A stretch of DNA of 32,171 bases from Streptomyces boluensis (lineage in GTDB: Bacteria; Actinomycetota; Actinomycetes; Streptomycetales; Streptomycetaceae). The notes under the pieces were generated by a model that saw only the letters and a list, made by a program, of their open reading frames with translations, did no database searches and was not told the origin of the DNA. Shown in pieces: positions 17,227 through 23,851 of the stretch (the first letter of the stretch is position 1; the number at the start of each line of letters is the position of its first letter). Location of the stretch: the NCBI RefSeq assembly GCF_009908195.1, contig NZ_JAAAHS010000035.1, positions 1 to 32,171 of the forward strand, given 5' to 3'. A program made the translations under genes and the position numbers.

Positions 17227-17740
17227 GACTGTGTGTCCTCCCGCTGTACGTCGATGAGTTGGACGGATTCGTCCAGGAGCCGACGGGGGTCGAGCGCAGG
17301 CCACGTGTCCCCCGTACGCACCAACGACGGGGTGGGCGGGGGATCACGCCCGACGGGTGGTTCCTTGCCAAACGGAAACCTTCACGGCGGACTTGACGAA
17401 CCTTCACGCCGGGCTCGCGCGCGGACGAACCGCGCCAACCGGAAGTTCCCCACCAACCTCACCCGCACCCGGGCGGAGATCGGCGCGCACGGTACGCGCC
17501 GTGACAGAACCGTTGCCGCCCCGTCGGTCGTCCCCGGTCGCACCGGCATAGTGTGGGGTGCTCGATCGCCGCCCCGTCGCACGTGGTGGCGCCACAACTG
17601 CACATGTGAACAGCACCTTCCGGTCCGAGCGGGCCGAGCAGCCGTCGCCGGCCGATAGCGGTCGTACAGCCACAGACCGCCGGGAATCCGGAGGGAGTTC
17701 ACGAGTCACGACAGATTTCCAACAGGGGGAGATTCTCGCC
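17227..17740. promoter_or_regulatory. 514-bp divergent region between the siderophore module and the protease pair
   Basis: It separates the minus-strand aminotransferase start from the plus-strand protease start and must hold promoters for both. No coding frame here looks real. I see a spaced direct repeat, CTTCACG at 17380-17386 and 17402-17408. A TAGTGT hexamer at 17549-17554 could be a plus-strand -10, but it lacks a good -35. I looked for the iron box TTAGGTTAGGCTNACCTAA of the actinobacterial DmdR/IdeR repressors and did not find it on either strand. Confidence 0.5.
17380..17408. promoter_or_regulatory. spaced direct repeat, possible regulator site
   Basis: CTTCACG occurs at 17380-17386 and 17402-17408, exactly 22 bp apart, with ACTTGAC at the midpoint (17391-17397), so the three heptamers start every 11 bp. 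The 11-bp phasing recalls Streptomyces PhoP boxes (GTTCACC-type repeats), but the middle unit matches poorly. The site is about 155-180 bp upstream of the aminotransferase start. Confidence 0.3.
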
Positions 17741-18973
17741 ATGCGATCCATACGCCCACGCTTCGCCACCCGCAGAGGGAGGGGCGCGCGACGCACCGCC
17801 TCCGTCCCCGCGGTGCTCGCGGTCTCGGCCGCGCTCGCGCTGACCGCCACGGCCTGTGGCCCCGGCGACGACAACGCGAACGACAAGGCGTCCCCCTCCG
17901 CGACCGCCGACGCCGGCAGCGGCGGCGGCGGTGACAAGCCGATCGAGATTCCCGACGACATCAAGGACCGGCTCAAGGAGCACGGCTTCGACGTCGACAA
18001 GTGGAAGAACGGCGAGTGGAAGAACTGGGACAAGGACAAGTGGCTGCGCGAGGCCGAGGAGTTCGTCAACCCGATCATCGAGGACTTCTGGGACTCTGAC
18101 CGGATGCGGGACGCCGACAAGCATCCCGACAAGCCCGTCGACAACGACATCTCGGGCGACCAGGGCAAGACCGACCCGACCCCGGCTCCGGTCGACGCCG
18201 TCGAGGTCGCGGCCCCGTACCACGACAGCGCCCCGGCCCAGGGCAAACTCCTGTTCGAGACGCCCGAGGGCTCCGCGCAGTGCTCGGCGACCGTGGTCAA
18301 GGACCCGGCGAACCCGGGCAAGTCCAACATGGTGTGGACCGCGGGCCACTGCGTGCACGCGGGCAAGGCGGGCGGCTGGTACCGCAACCTCGCCTTCGTG
18401 CCCTCGTACAACAACGCGGGCAAGAGCGTGGACCAGCTGCAGAACGCCACCAAGGAAGAGATCGCCCCGTACGGCGTCTGGTGGAGCGACGTGATGCGGA
18501 CGTCCGACCAGTGGATCGCTCAGGGTGCCCAGACCGGCGGTGCCGGTGCTCCGTACGACTTCGCGGTGATGCACGTGACGCCCGAGAAGGGCAGCGGCAA
18601 GTCCCTTGAGGAGACCGTCGGTTCGGCGGTCCCGGTCGAGTTCAACGCCCCGGCCGTGCCGAAGATCGACGCCATCAAGGCGACCGGCTACCCGGCGGCG
18701 CCGCCGTTCGAGGGCCAGGAGGAGTACTCCTGCACCGACAAGCCGGGCCGGCTCTCGCTGAACCAGACCGACCCGACGCTGTACCGCATCGGCTGCTCCA
18801 TGACCGCGGGCTCCTCCGGCGGCGGCTGGGTCGCCAAGGGCCGGGACGGCAAGCCGGCCCTGGTGTCCAACACCTCGATCGGCCCGGCCACCGCGGGCTG
18901 GCTCGCGGGCCCGCGCTTCGGCAAGGAAGCCAAGGCCATCTACGACGAGGTCAGCCAGAAGGCTGCCGGCTGA
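17741..18973 (+). CDS. trypsin-like serine peptidase lipoprotein, first of a tandem pair
   Basis: A 410-residue exported serine protease. The N terminus has Arg-rich residues (RRGRGARR), a hydrophobic stretch and TATAC with C39 as the likely lipidated cysteine, although position -3 is Ala rather than Leu. After a Gly/Ser linker comes a Trp-rich module (about 84-104) containing WKNGEWKNWDKDKW. The chymotrypsin-fold domain follows from about 160: catalytic H203 (TAGHC), D273 (YDFAVMHV) and S359 (AGSSGGGW). C181/C204 and C331/C352 are placed for the usual disulfides. ATG at 17741 follows AGGGGGAGA. The substrate is unknown. The gene is 200 bp upstream of a paralogue of the same layout and ends in a strong hairpin. 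Confidence 0.92.
   Translation: MRSIRPRFATRRGRGARRTASVPAVLAVSAALALTATACGPGDDNANDKASPSATADAGSGGGGDKPIEIPDDIKDRLKEHGFDVDKWKNGEWKNWDKDKWLREAEEFVNPIIEDFWDSDRMRDADKHPDKPVDNDISGDQGKTDPTPAPVDAVEVAAPYHDSAPAQGKLLFETPEGSAQCSATVVKDPANPGKSNMVWTAGHCVHAGKAGGWYRNLAFVPSYNNAGKSVDQLQNATKEEIAPYGVWWSDVMRTSDQWIAQGAQTGGAGAPYDFAVMHVTPEKGSGKSLEETVGSAVPVEFNAPAVPKIDAIKATGYPAAPPFEGQEEYSCTDKPGRLSLNQTDPTLYRIGCSMTAGSSGGGWVAKGRDGKPALVSNTSIGPATAGWLAGPRFGKEAKAIYDEVSQKAAG
17988..18048 (+). repeat. 61-bp identical segment, copy 1 (Trp module)
   Basis: This segment is identical base for base to 19379-19439 and encodes the Trp-rich module of the first protease. Most codons (AAG, AAC, GAC, GAG, TGG) are nearly the only ones used in this genome type, so identity alone is weak evidence for recent exchange. 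Confidence 0.9.
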
Positions 18974-18984
18974 CACGTGTGCCT

Positions 18985-19018
18985 GCGCCGCTCCCGGGAC
19001 CGACCCCGGGAGCGGCGC
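18985..19018 (+). terminator. hairpin after the first protease gene
   Basis: A perfect 14-bp stem (18985-18998 with 19005-19018) has a 6-base loop, ACCGAC. It starts 12 bp after the stop codon. No T run follows. It probably ends or reduces transcription before the second protease gene. Confidence 0.85.
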
Positions 19019-19045
19019 CGCTCGCAGGGCCCGTACGGTGACACC

Positions 19046-19112
19046 TCCCGTACGCCTCGCACATTCCCGTACGCCGCGCGCGTCCCGTAAGCCGCGCGCA
19101 TCCCGTACGTCC
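19046..19112. repeat. about 18-bp tandem repeats, four copies
   Basis: TCCCGTA begins units at 19046, 19065, 19083 and 19101, giving periods of 19, 18 and 18 bp; the later units are TCCCGTACGCCGCGCGCG-like. They lie in the leader between the two protease genes, downstream of the hairpin. Confidence 0.8.
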
Positions 19113-19114
19113 CA

Positions 19115-19150
19115 CAGTTCTCCCAGCTCTCTCAGCTCTCTCAGTTCTCT
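19115..19150 (+). repeat. four tandem 9-bp pyrimidine-rich repeats
   Basis: CAGTTCTCC, CAGCTCTCT, CAGCTCTCT and CAGTTCTCT follow one another, then a partial CACTC. This CU-rich leader ends about 23 bases before the ATG of the second protease gene. Confidence 0.85.
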
Positions 19151-19173
19151 CACTCATCGGGGGTTTCCCAACC

Positions 19174-20376
19174 ATGCGATCCATACGTCCGGTCCTGGCA
19201 GCGGCCTCGCTCGCCGTGGTCATGGCCCTGACGGCCACCGCCTGTGAATCGGGCGGCGACCCGAAGGCCGACGCCAAGCCGACCAACTCCGCTTCGAAGG
19301 ACGCCGGTTCGGGCTCGGACGAAGCCCAGCTCCCCGACGACCTCGACGGCATCGCCGACCGCCTCAAGGAGCGCGGCATCGACGTCGACAAGTGGAAGAA
19401 CGGCGAGTGGAAGAACTGGGACAAGGACAAGTGGCTGCGGGAGGCGAAGGACTTCGCCAACCCGGTCATCGAGGGCCTGTGGAGCGACGAGCGGAAGAAG
19501 TCCGCGAAGGACCCGCACCAGACCGTCTCCAGCAAGGCCGCGTCCAGCAGTGAGGGTGTCAGCGACCCCGAGCCGCGTCCGGTCCGCGCCGAGCAGGAGC
19601 GCAGGCCGTACTGGAAGTACGCGGCCTCGGTCGGCAAGATCTTCTTCGACACCCCGGAGGGCGCCGCGGTCTGCTCCGGCACCCTGGTGAAGGACCCGCG
19701 CAACCCCGGCAAGTCCAACCTCGTCTGGACCTCGGGCCACTGCGTGCACAAGGGCGGCCCGAAGGGCGGCTGGTACCGGAACATCGTCTTCACCCCGGCG
19801 TACAACCACAAGGGCCTGTCCGCGCGGGCCCTGGAGAGCGCCGGCCCGCAGGACAAGGCCCCGTACGGCGAGTTCTGGGCCGACTGGATCTCCACGTCCA
19901 ACGAGTGGATCGACGGCACCACGGCGACGGACCCGGAGGGCGGCTCGTACGAGTACGACTACGCGGTGCTGCACGTGAAGCCGGAGAAGGGCACCAAGTC
20001 CCTGGAGGAGACCGTCGGCACCGCGCTCCCGATCGACTTCTCCTCGCCGTCCCCCAAGTCGGTGGACGCGATGGGCGCTTGGGGCTACCCGCAGGCGCCG
20101 CCGTTCGACGGCGCGCTGATGCACAAGTGCATCGACCGGCCCAACCGGCTCTCGCTGACCTCGTCGGCGCCGACGATGTACCGCATCGGCTGCACCATGA
20201 CCGCGGGCTCCTCCGGCGGCGGCTGGTTCCGGCAGACCTCCGGCGGCAAGCTGGCGCTGGTCTCCAACACCTCGATCGGCCCGGCCGGTTCGGCGGGCTG
20301 GCTCGCGGGACCGCAGCTGGGTGACGGCGCGAAGCGCGTCTTCGACACGATGAGCAAGAAGTACGGCAGCCAGTAG
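19174..20376 (+). CDS. trypsin-like serine peptidase lipoprotein, second of a tandem pair
   Basis: A 400-residue paralogue of the preceding gene, sharing MRSIRP at the N terminus, the lipobox-like TATAC (C24), a Ser/Asp-rich linker, the Trp module (71-90) and the whole protease domain. Catalytic residues are H189 (TSGHC), D262 (YDYAVLHV) and S348 (AGSSGGGW), with C167/C190 and C319/C340 as likely disulfides. Between module and protease domain the copies differ most (an Asp/Ser/Lys-rich spacer here). It lacks the Arg-rich N-region of copy 1, so export may differ. The ATG at 19174 follows GGGGG within TCGGGGGTTTCCC. The leader is made of tandem repeats, and a strong hairpin follows the gene. 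Substrate specificity is unknown. Confidence 0.92.
   Translation: MRSIRPVLAAASLAVVMALTATACESGGDPKADAKPTNSASKDAGSGSDEAQLPDDLDGIADRLKERGIDVDKWKNGEWKNWDKDKWLREAKDFANPVIEGLWSDERKKSAKDPHQTVSSKAASSSEGVSDPEPRPVRAEQERRPYWKYAASVGKIFFDTPEGAAVCSGTLVKDPRNPGKSNLVWTSGHCVHKGGPKGGWYRNIVFTPAYNHKGLSARALESAGPQDKAPYGEFWADWISTSNEWIDGTTATDPEGGSYEYDYAVLHVKPEKGTKSLEETVGTALPIDFSSPSPKSVDAMGAWGYPQAPPFDGALMHKCIDRPNRLSLTSSAPTMYRIGCTMTAGSSGGGWFRQTSGGKLALVSNTSIGPAGSAGWLAGPQLGDGAKRVFDTMSKKYGSQ
19379..19439 (+). repeat. 61-bp identical segment, copy 2 (Trp module)
   Basis: This matches 17988-18048 exactly and encodes the Trp-rich module of the second protease. The genes differ at synonymous sites elsewhere, for example in the VKDP-NPGKSN segment. 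The catalytic-Ser region shows a shorter near-identical run. Confidence 0.9.
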
Positions 20377-20408
20377 GCGCCGCCCAGCCGCCATCGGTGG
20401 CAACGCAT

Positions 20409-20456
20409 GACGAAGGCCCGCCCCTCAGCGGTGAATCCGAGGGGCGGGCCTTCGTC
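20409..20456. terminator. bidirectional terminator between the protease pair and hflX
   Basis: A perfect 18-bp stem (20409-20426 with 20439-20456) has a 12-base loop. It lies between convergent genes, 33 bp after one stop and 72 bp from the other. Confidence 0.9.
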
Positions 20457-20527
20457 GTACAACCGGAGGCGATCGGCGAGCGGCCACCAGCGACCGGCCA
20501 CCAGCGACGGGCGACCGGTCGCCCGGC

Positions 20528-22027
20528 TCAGTGCTCCGCGGGCACGAACTTGACCAGCTCCGCGGCCAGTTCCTCATGCACCCGCGCCTTGAGCAGGGTG
20601 CCCTCCGGCAGGTGCTCCTCGGAGATCACCTCGCCCTCGGCGTGCGCACGGGCGACGAGCGCGCCGTGCGTGTACGGCAGCAGCGCCTCGATCTCGATCT
20701 CCGGCCGGGGCAGTTCGGCGTCGATGAGCGCGAGCAGCTCCTCCATGCCCTCGCCCGTACGAGCCGACACCACGATCGCGTGCCGCTCGGCGCGAAGGAG
20801 GCGCTGCAGCACCAACGGGTCGGCCGCGTCCGCCTTGTTGACCACCACGACCTCGGGAACGTCGGTCGCGCCCACGTCCCGGATCACCTCGCGCACGGCG
20901 GCCAACTGCTCCTCCGGCACGGGGTGCGAGCCGTCGACCACGTGCAGGATGAGGTCGGAGTCGGCGACCTCCTCCATCGTGGAGCGGAACGCCTCGACGA
21001 GGTGGTGCGGCAGATGGCGCACGAACCCGACCGTGTCGGCCAGGGTGTACAGCCGCCCGCTGGGGGTCTCCGCGCGGCGGACGGTCGGGTCGAGGGTGGC
21101 GAACAGGGCGTTCTCCACCAGGACTCCGGCGCCCGTCAGGCGGTTGAGCAGCGAGGACTTACCGGCGTTGGTGTAACCGGCGATGGCGACCGAGGGCACC
21201 TTGTTACGACGGCGCTCCTGGCGCTTGATGTCACGGCCGGTCTTCATCGCCGCGATCTCCCGGCGCATCTTCGCCATCTTCTCGCGGATACGACGCCGAT
21301 CGGTCTCGATCTTGGTCTCACCGGGACCACGGGTGGCCATGCCGCCACCGCCGCCGCCACCCATCTGCCGGGACAGCGACTGACCCCAGCCGCGGAGCCT
21401 CGGCAGCATGTACTGCATCTGCGCGAGCGCGACCTGCGCCTTGCCCTCTCGGGACTTGGCGTGCTGGGCGAAGATGTCGAGGATCAGGGCGGTGCGGTCG
21501 ACCACCTTGACCTTGACGACGTCTTCGAGGTGGATGAGCTGGCCGGGGCTGAGCTCACCGTCACAGACGACGGTGTCGGCTCCGGTCTCGAGGACGATGT
21601 CACGCAGTTCGAGCGCCTTGCCCGAGCCGATGTACGTCGCGGGGTCGGGCTTGTCGCGGCGCTGGATGACGCCGTCGAGCACCAGCGCACCGGCCGTCTC
21701 GGCGAGCGCGGCGAGCTCCGCGAGGGAGTTCTCCGCGTCGTCCACGGACCCCGAGGTCCAGACGCCGACGAGTACGACCCGCTCCAGACGGAGCTGTCGG
21801 TACTCGACCTCGGTGACGTCCTCCAGCTCGGTGGAGAGGCCCGCCACACGGCGCAGAGCCGCGCGCTCGGAGCGGTCCAGCTGCTCGCCGTCCCGTGCTC
21901 CGTCGACCTCGTGGCTCCAGGCGACGTCCTCTTCCATCAGGGCATCGGCCCGAAGTCCTTCGGGGAGGTTCTGCGCGGTGTTCTGCTGGTCCTGCGCGTC
22001 CTGGGAAGGGGAAGAAGAGGAGGTCAT
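20528..22027 (-). CDS. hflX: ribosome-associated GTPase HflX
   Basis: A 499-residue GTPase that binds the 50S subunit and splits stalled or hibernating ribosomes. The N-terminal HflX domain (about 75-235) contains DPATYIGSGKALEL, FAQHAKSREGKAQVALAQ and a loop of seven glycines (223-229) before RGPGETKIETDRRRI. The GTPase domain has G1 GYTNAGKS (284-291), G3 DTVGF (331-335) and G4 NKAD. A disordered leader of about 70 residues precedes the core, which makes it longer than the E. coli protein (426). The ATG at 22027 follows AAGGA; the frame stays open far upstream but without meaningful sequence. It is separated from the upstream M1 peptidase gene by 173 bp. Confidence 0.95.
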   Translation of the reverse strand: MTSSSSPSQDAQDQQNTAQNLPEGLRADALMEEDVAWSHEVDGARDGEQLDRSERAALRRVAGLSTELEDVTEVEYRQLRLERVVLVGVWTSGSVDDAENSLAELAALAETAGALVLDGVIQRRDKPDPATYIGSGKALELRDIVLETGADTVVCDGELSPGQLIHLEDVVKVKVVDRTALILDIFAQHAKSREGKAQVALAQMQYMLPRLRGWGQSLSRQMGGGGGGGMATRGPGETKIETDRRRIREKMAKMRREIAAMKTGRDIKRQERRRNKVPSVAIAGYTNAGKSSLLNRLTGAGVLVENALFATLDPTVRRAETPSGRLYTLADTVGFVRHLPHHLVEAFRSTMEEVADSDLILHVVDGSHPVPEEQLAAVREVIRDVGATDVPEVVVVNKADAADPLVLQRLLRAERHAIVVSARTGEGMEELLALIDAELPRPEIEIEALLPYTHGALVARAHAEGEVISEEHLPEGTLLKARVHEELAAELVKFVPAEH

Positions 22028-22164
22028 TGGATCCTTACGTCGATGAGAGAAGGGGAACGCCCGCGTCGGGCGGTCCTCAGGTGAGTCAACGCTCACCGGG
22101 CCCGGGAGATTCCCGGCCGACGGCGCCGTCGACGCGTCGATAATCTCACGGCACGCCCCGTCTC

Positions 22165-22186
22165 GGCACCCGACTTTTCCGGTGCC
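22165..22186 (-). terminator. weak hairpin after the M1 peptidase gene
   Basis: A 6-bp stem (22165-22170 with 22181-22186, GGCACC/GGTGCC) with a 10-base loop lies 15 bp after the peptidase stop and upstream of hflX. It is short, so it may only attenuate. Confidence 0.35.
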
Positions 22187-22200
22187 CGTCCGGGGGCCGG

Positions 22201-23718
22201 TCACGCGCCCTGACCGTGCGAGTGGGCGGGAGCGTGCGCGGGGGCGGCCGTGCGCGTCTTGGCCTTGTCCGGTGCGGCCGTCTTCCAGTCCGGGTGCCCC
22301 GGCATCGGCGGCGTCTTCTTCCCGTACAGCCAGGGGCGGAAGAAGCCGGTCAGGTCGCGGCCGGCGATCTCGGAGGCGAGCCCCACGAAGTCCGCGGTGG
22401 TGGCGGTGGAGTCCACGTGCCGCCGCACCCAGGTCCGCTCCAGGCGGTCGAAGGCGGCGTGCCCGATCTCCTCGCGCAGCGCGTACAGGACGAGGGCGCT
22501 GCCGTCGTAGACGACCGGCCGGAACAGGCTGATCTTCTGGCCTGGCTCCGGCTCCTTGGGCGCGGCCGGCGGGCCGCCCGCGGCGCGCCAGCGGTCGGAG
22601 AGCCGGTAGGCCTCCTGCATGCGCTTCCGCATCGGCTGCTTGCCGTGCTCCTCGGCGTACAGCGCCTCGTACCAGGTCGCGTGACCCTCGTTGAGCCACA
22701 GGTCGGACCAGGTGCGCGGGCTGACGCTGTTGCCGAACCACTGGTGCGCCAGCTCGTGGACCATGATCGAGTCGACGTACCAGCGGGGGTACTCGGGCCG
22801 GTTGAACAGCGGCTTCTCGAAGAGGGACAGGGTCTGCGTCTCCAGCTCGAAGCCGGTGGTGGCGTCCGCGACGAGTACGCCGTACGCCTCGAAGGGGTAG
22901 CGGCCGACCCGCTTCTCCATCCAGGCGATCTGGCCCGGCGTCTTCTTCAGCCAGGGCTCCAGCTTCTCGCGGTCCGCGCTCGGCATGACATCGCGCACCG
23001 GCAGCCCGTGCGGCCCCTCACGGTGCACGACCGCGGAGCGCCCGATGCTGACCTGGGCGAGTTCGGTGGCCATGGGGTGGTGGGTGCGGTACGTCCAGGT
23101 CGTGCCCGCCGCACCCGTGCGCCGCCCGGTGGGCAGCCCGTTCGCGACCGCGGTCAGGCCCTTGGGTGCGGTGACGCGGAAGGTGAACATGGCCTTGTCC
23201 GCGGGGTGGTCGTTGCTGGGGAAGACGCGGTGGGCGGCGTCGGCCTGGTTGGCCATCGCGAGCCCGTCGCGGGTAGTCACCCAGCCGCCGTCGGACGCGG
23301 CCGCCGGGTCGCTGGTGTGCCGTACCTCGATCCGCAGCGTGCCGCCCTCGGGCACCGGCCGCGCGGGCGTGACGACCAGGTCCTCACCGCTGCTCTCGTG
23401 CTCGGCCCGCACCCCGTTGACCTCGACCGAACGCACCGTGCCCTGGGCGAAGTCGAGGTTGACGCGGTCCAGGGGTTCGGTGGCGCGAGCCTGGATCACG
23501 GTGACGGCGTCGAGCGGCTGGCGGTTGTCACCGCCGTACTTGAAGGCGATGTCGTACGCGGACACGTCGTACCCGGGGTTGCCCAGGTGCGGAAAGAGCC
23601 GGTCGCCGATGCCGAGCGGACCGGCGGGCACGGGCGCCCCCGCGGCGAGCAGCGAGACGGACACGGCGGTGGTGGTGGCGGCGAGAAGCGCGGCCCTGAT
23701 GCGGCGCGAGAGCAACAT
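22201..23718 (-). CDS. secreted M1-family (aminopeptidase N-like) zinc metallopeptidase
   Basis: A 505-residue exported metallopeptidase. A signal peptide is evident: MLLSRRIRAALLAATTTAV, then a hydrophobic stretch and an Ala/Pro-rich cleavage region near 26-33. The N-terminal beta domain (about 48-230) includes the GWVTTRDGLAMANQ and HRVFPSNDHPADKAMFTF segments of M1 peptidases. The zinc site HELAH (321-325) and the third ligand in WLNEGHATW (E344) are both present, and the substrate-contact region is ELETQT. It lacks the long C-terminal ERAP-like domain, so it is a short single-catalytic-unit form. The tail (HAPAHSHGQG) is His-rich and unstructured. ATG at 23718 begins the signal peptide. 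It sits 133 bp downstream of the RSH gene on the same strand. Confidence 0.92.
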   Translation of the reverse strand: MLLSRRIRAALLAATTTAVSVSLLAAGAPVPAGPLGIGDRLFPHLGNPGYDVSAYDIAFKYGGDNRQPLDAVTVIQARATEPLDRVNLDFAQGTVRSVEVNGVRAEHESSGEDLVVTPARPVPEGGTLRIEVRHTSDPAAASDGGWVTTRDGLAMANQADAAHRVFPSNDHPADKAMFTFRVTAPKGLTAVANGLPTGRRTGAAGTTWTYRTHHPMATELAQVSIGRSAVVHREGPHGLPVRDVMPSADREKLEPWLKKTPGQIAWMEKRVGRYPFEAYGVLVADATTGFELETQTLSLFEKPLFNRPEYPRWYVDSIMVHELAHQWFGNSVSPRTWSDLWLNEGHATWYEALYAEEHGKQPMRKRMQEAYRLSDRWRAAGGPPAAPKEPEPGQKISLFRPVVYDGSALVLYALREEIGHAAFDRLERTWVRRHVDSTATTADFVGLASEIAGRDLTGFFRPWLYGKKTPPMPGHPDWKTAAPDKAKTRTAAPAHAPAHSHGQGA

Positions 23719-23851
23719 GAACCACCGCTATCAGCAAGGGCCTTGGTAACCACGACGACGCGCGCCCGGCCCACCCGAACGGGGTGCTCCGCCCGCCTCC
23801 ACGCCGTCACGGCCGACCGGCGGCCCCAGCCGACAGCGCCGACAGCCTCGC

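Noticed and set aside
17227..17740. Iron box for DmdR/IdeR
   Set aside because: No match to the TTAGGTTAGGCTNACCTAA pattern on either strand upstream of the aminotransferase.
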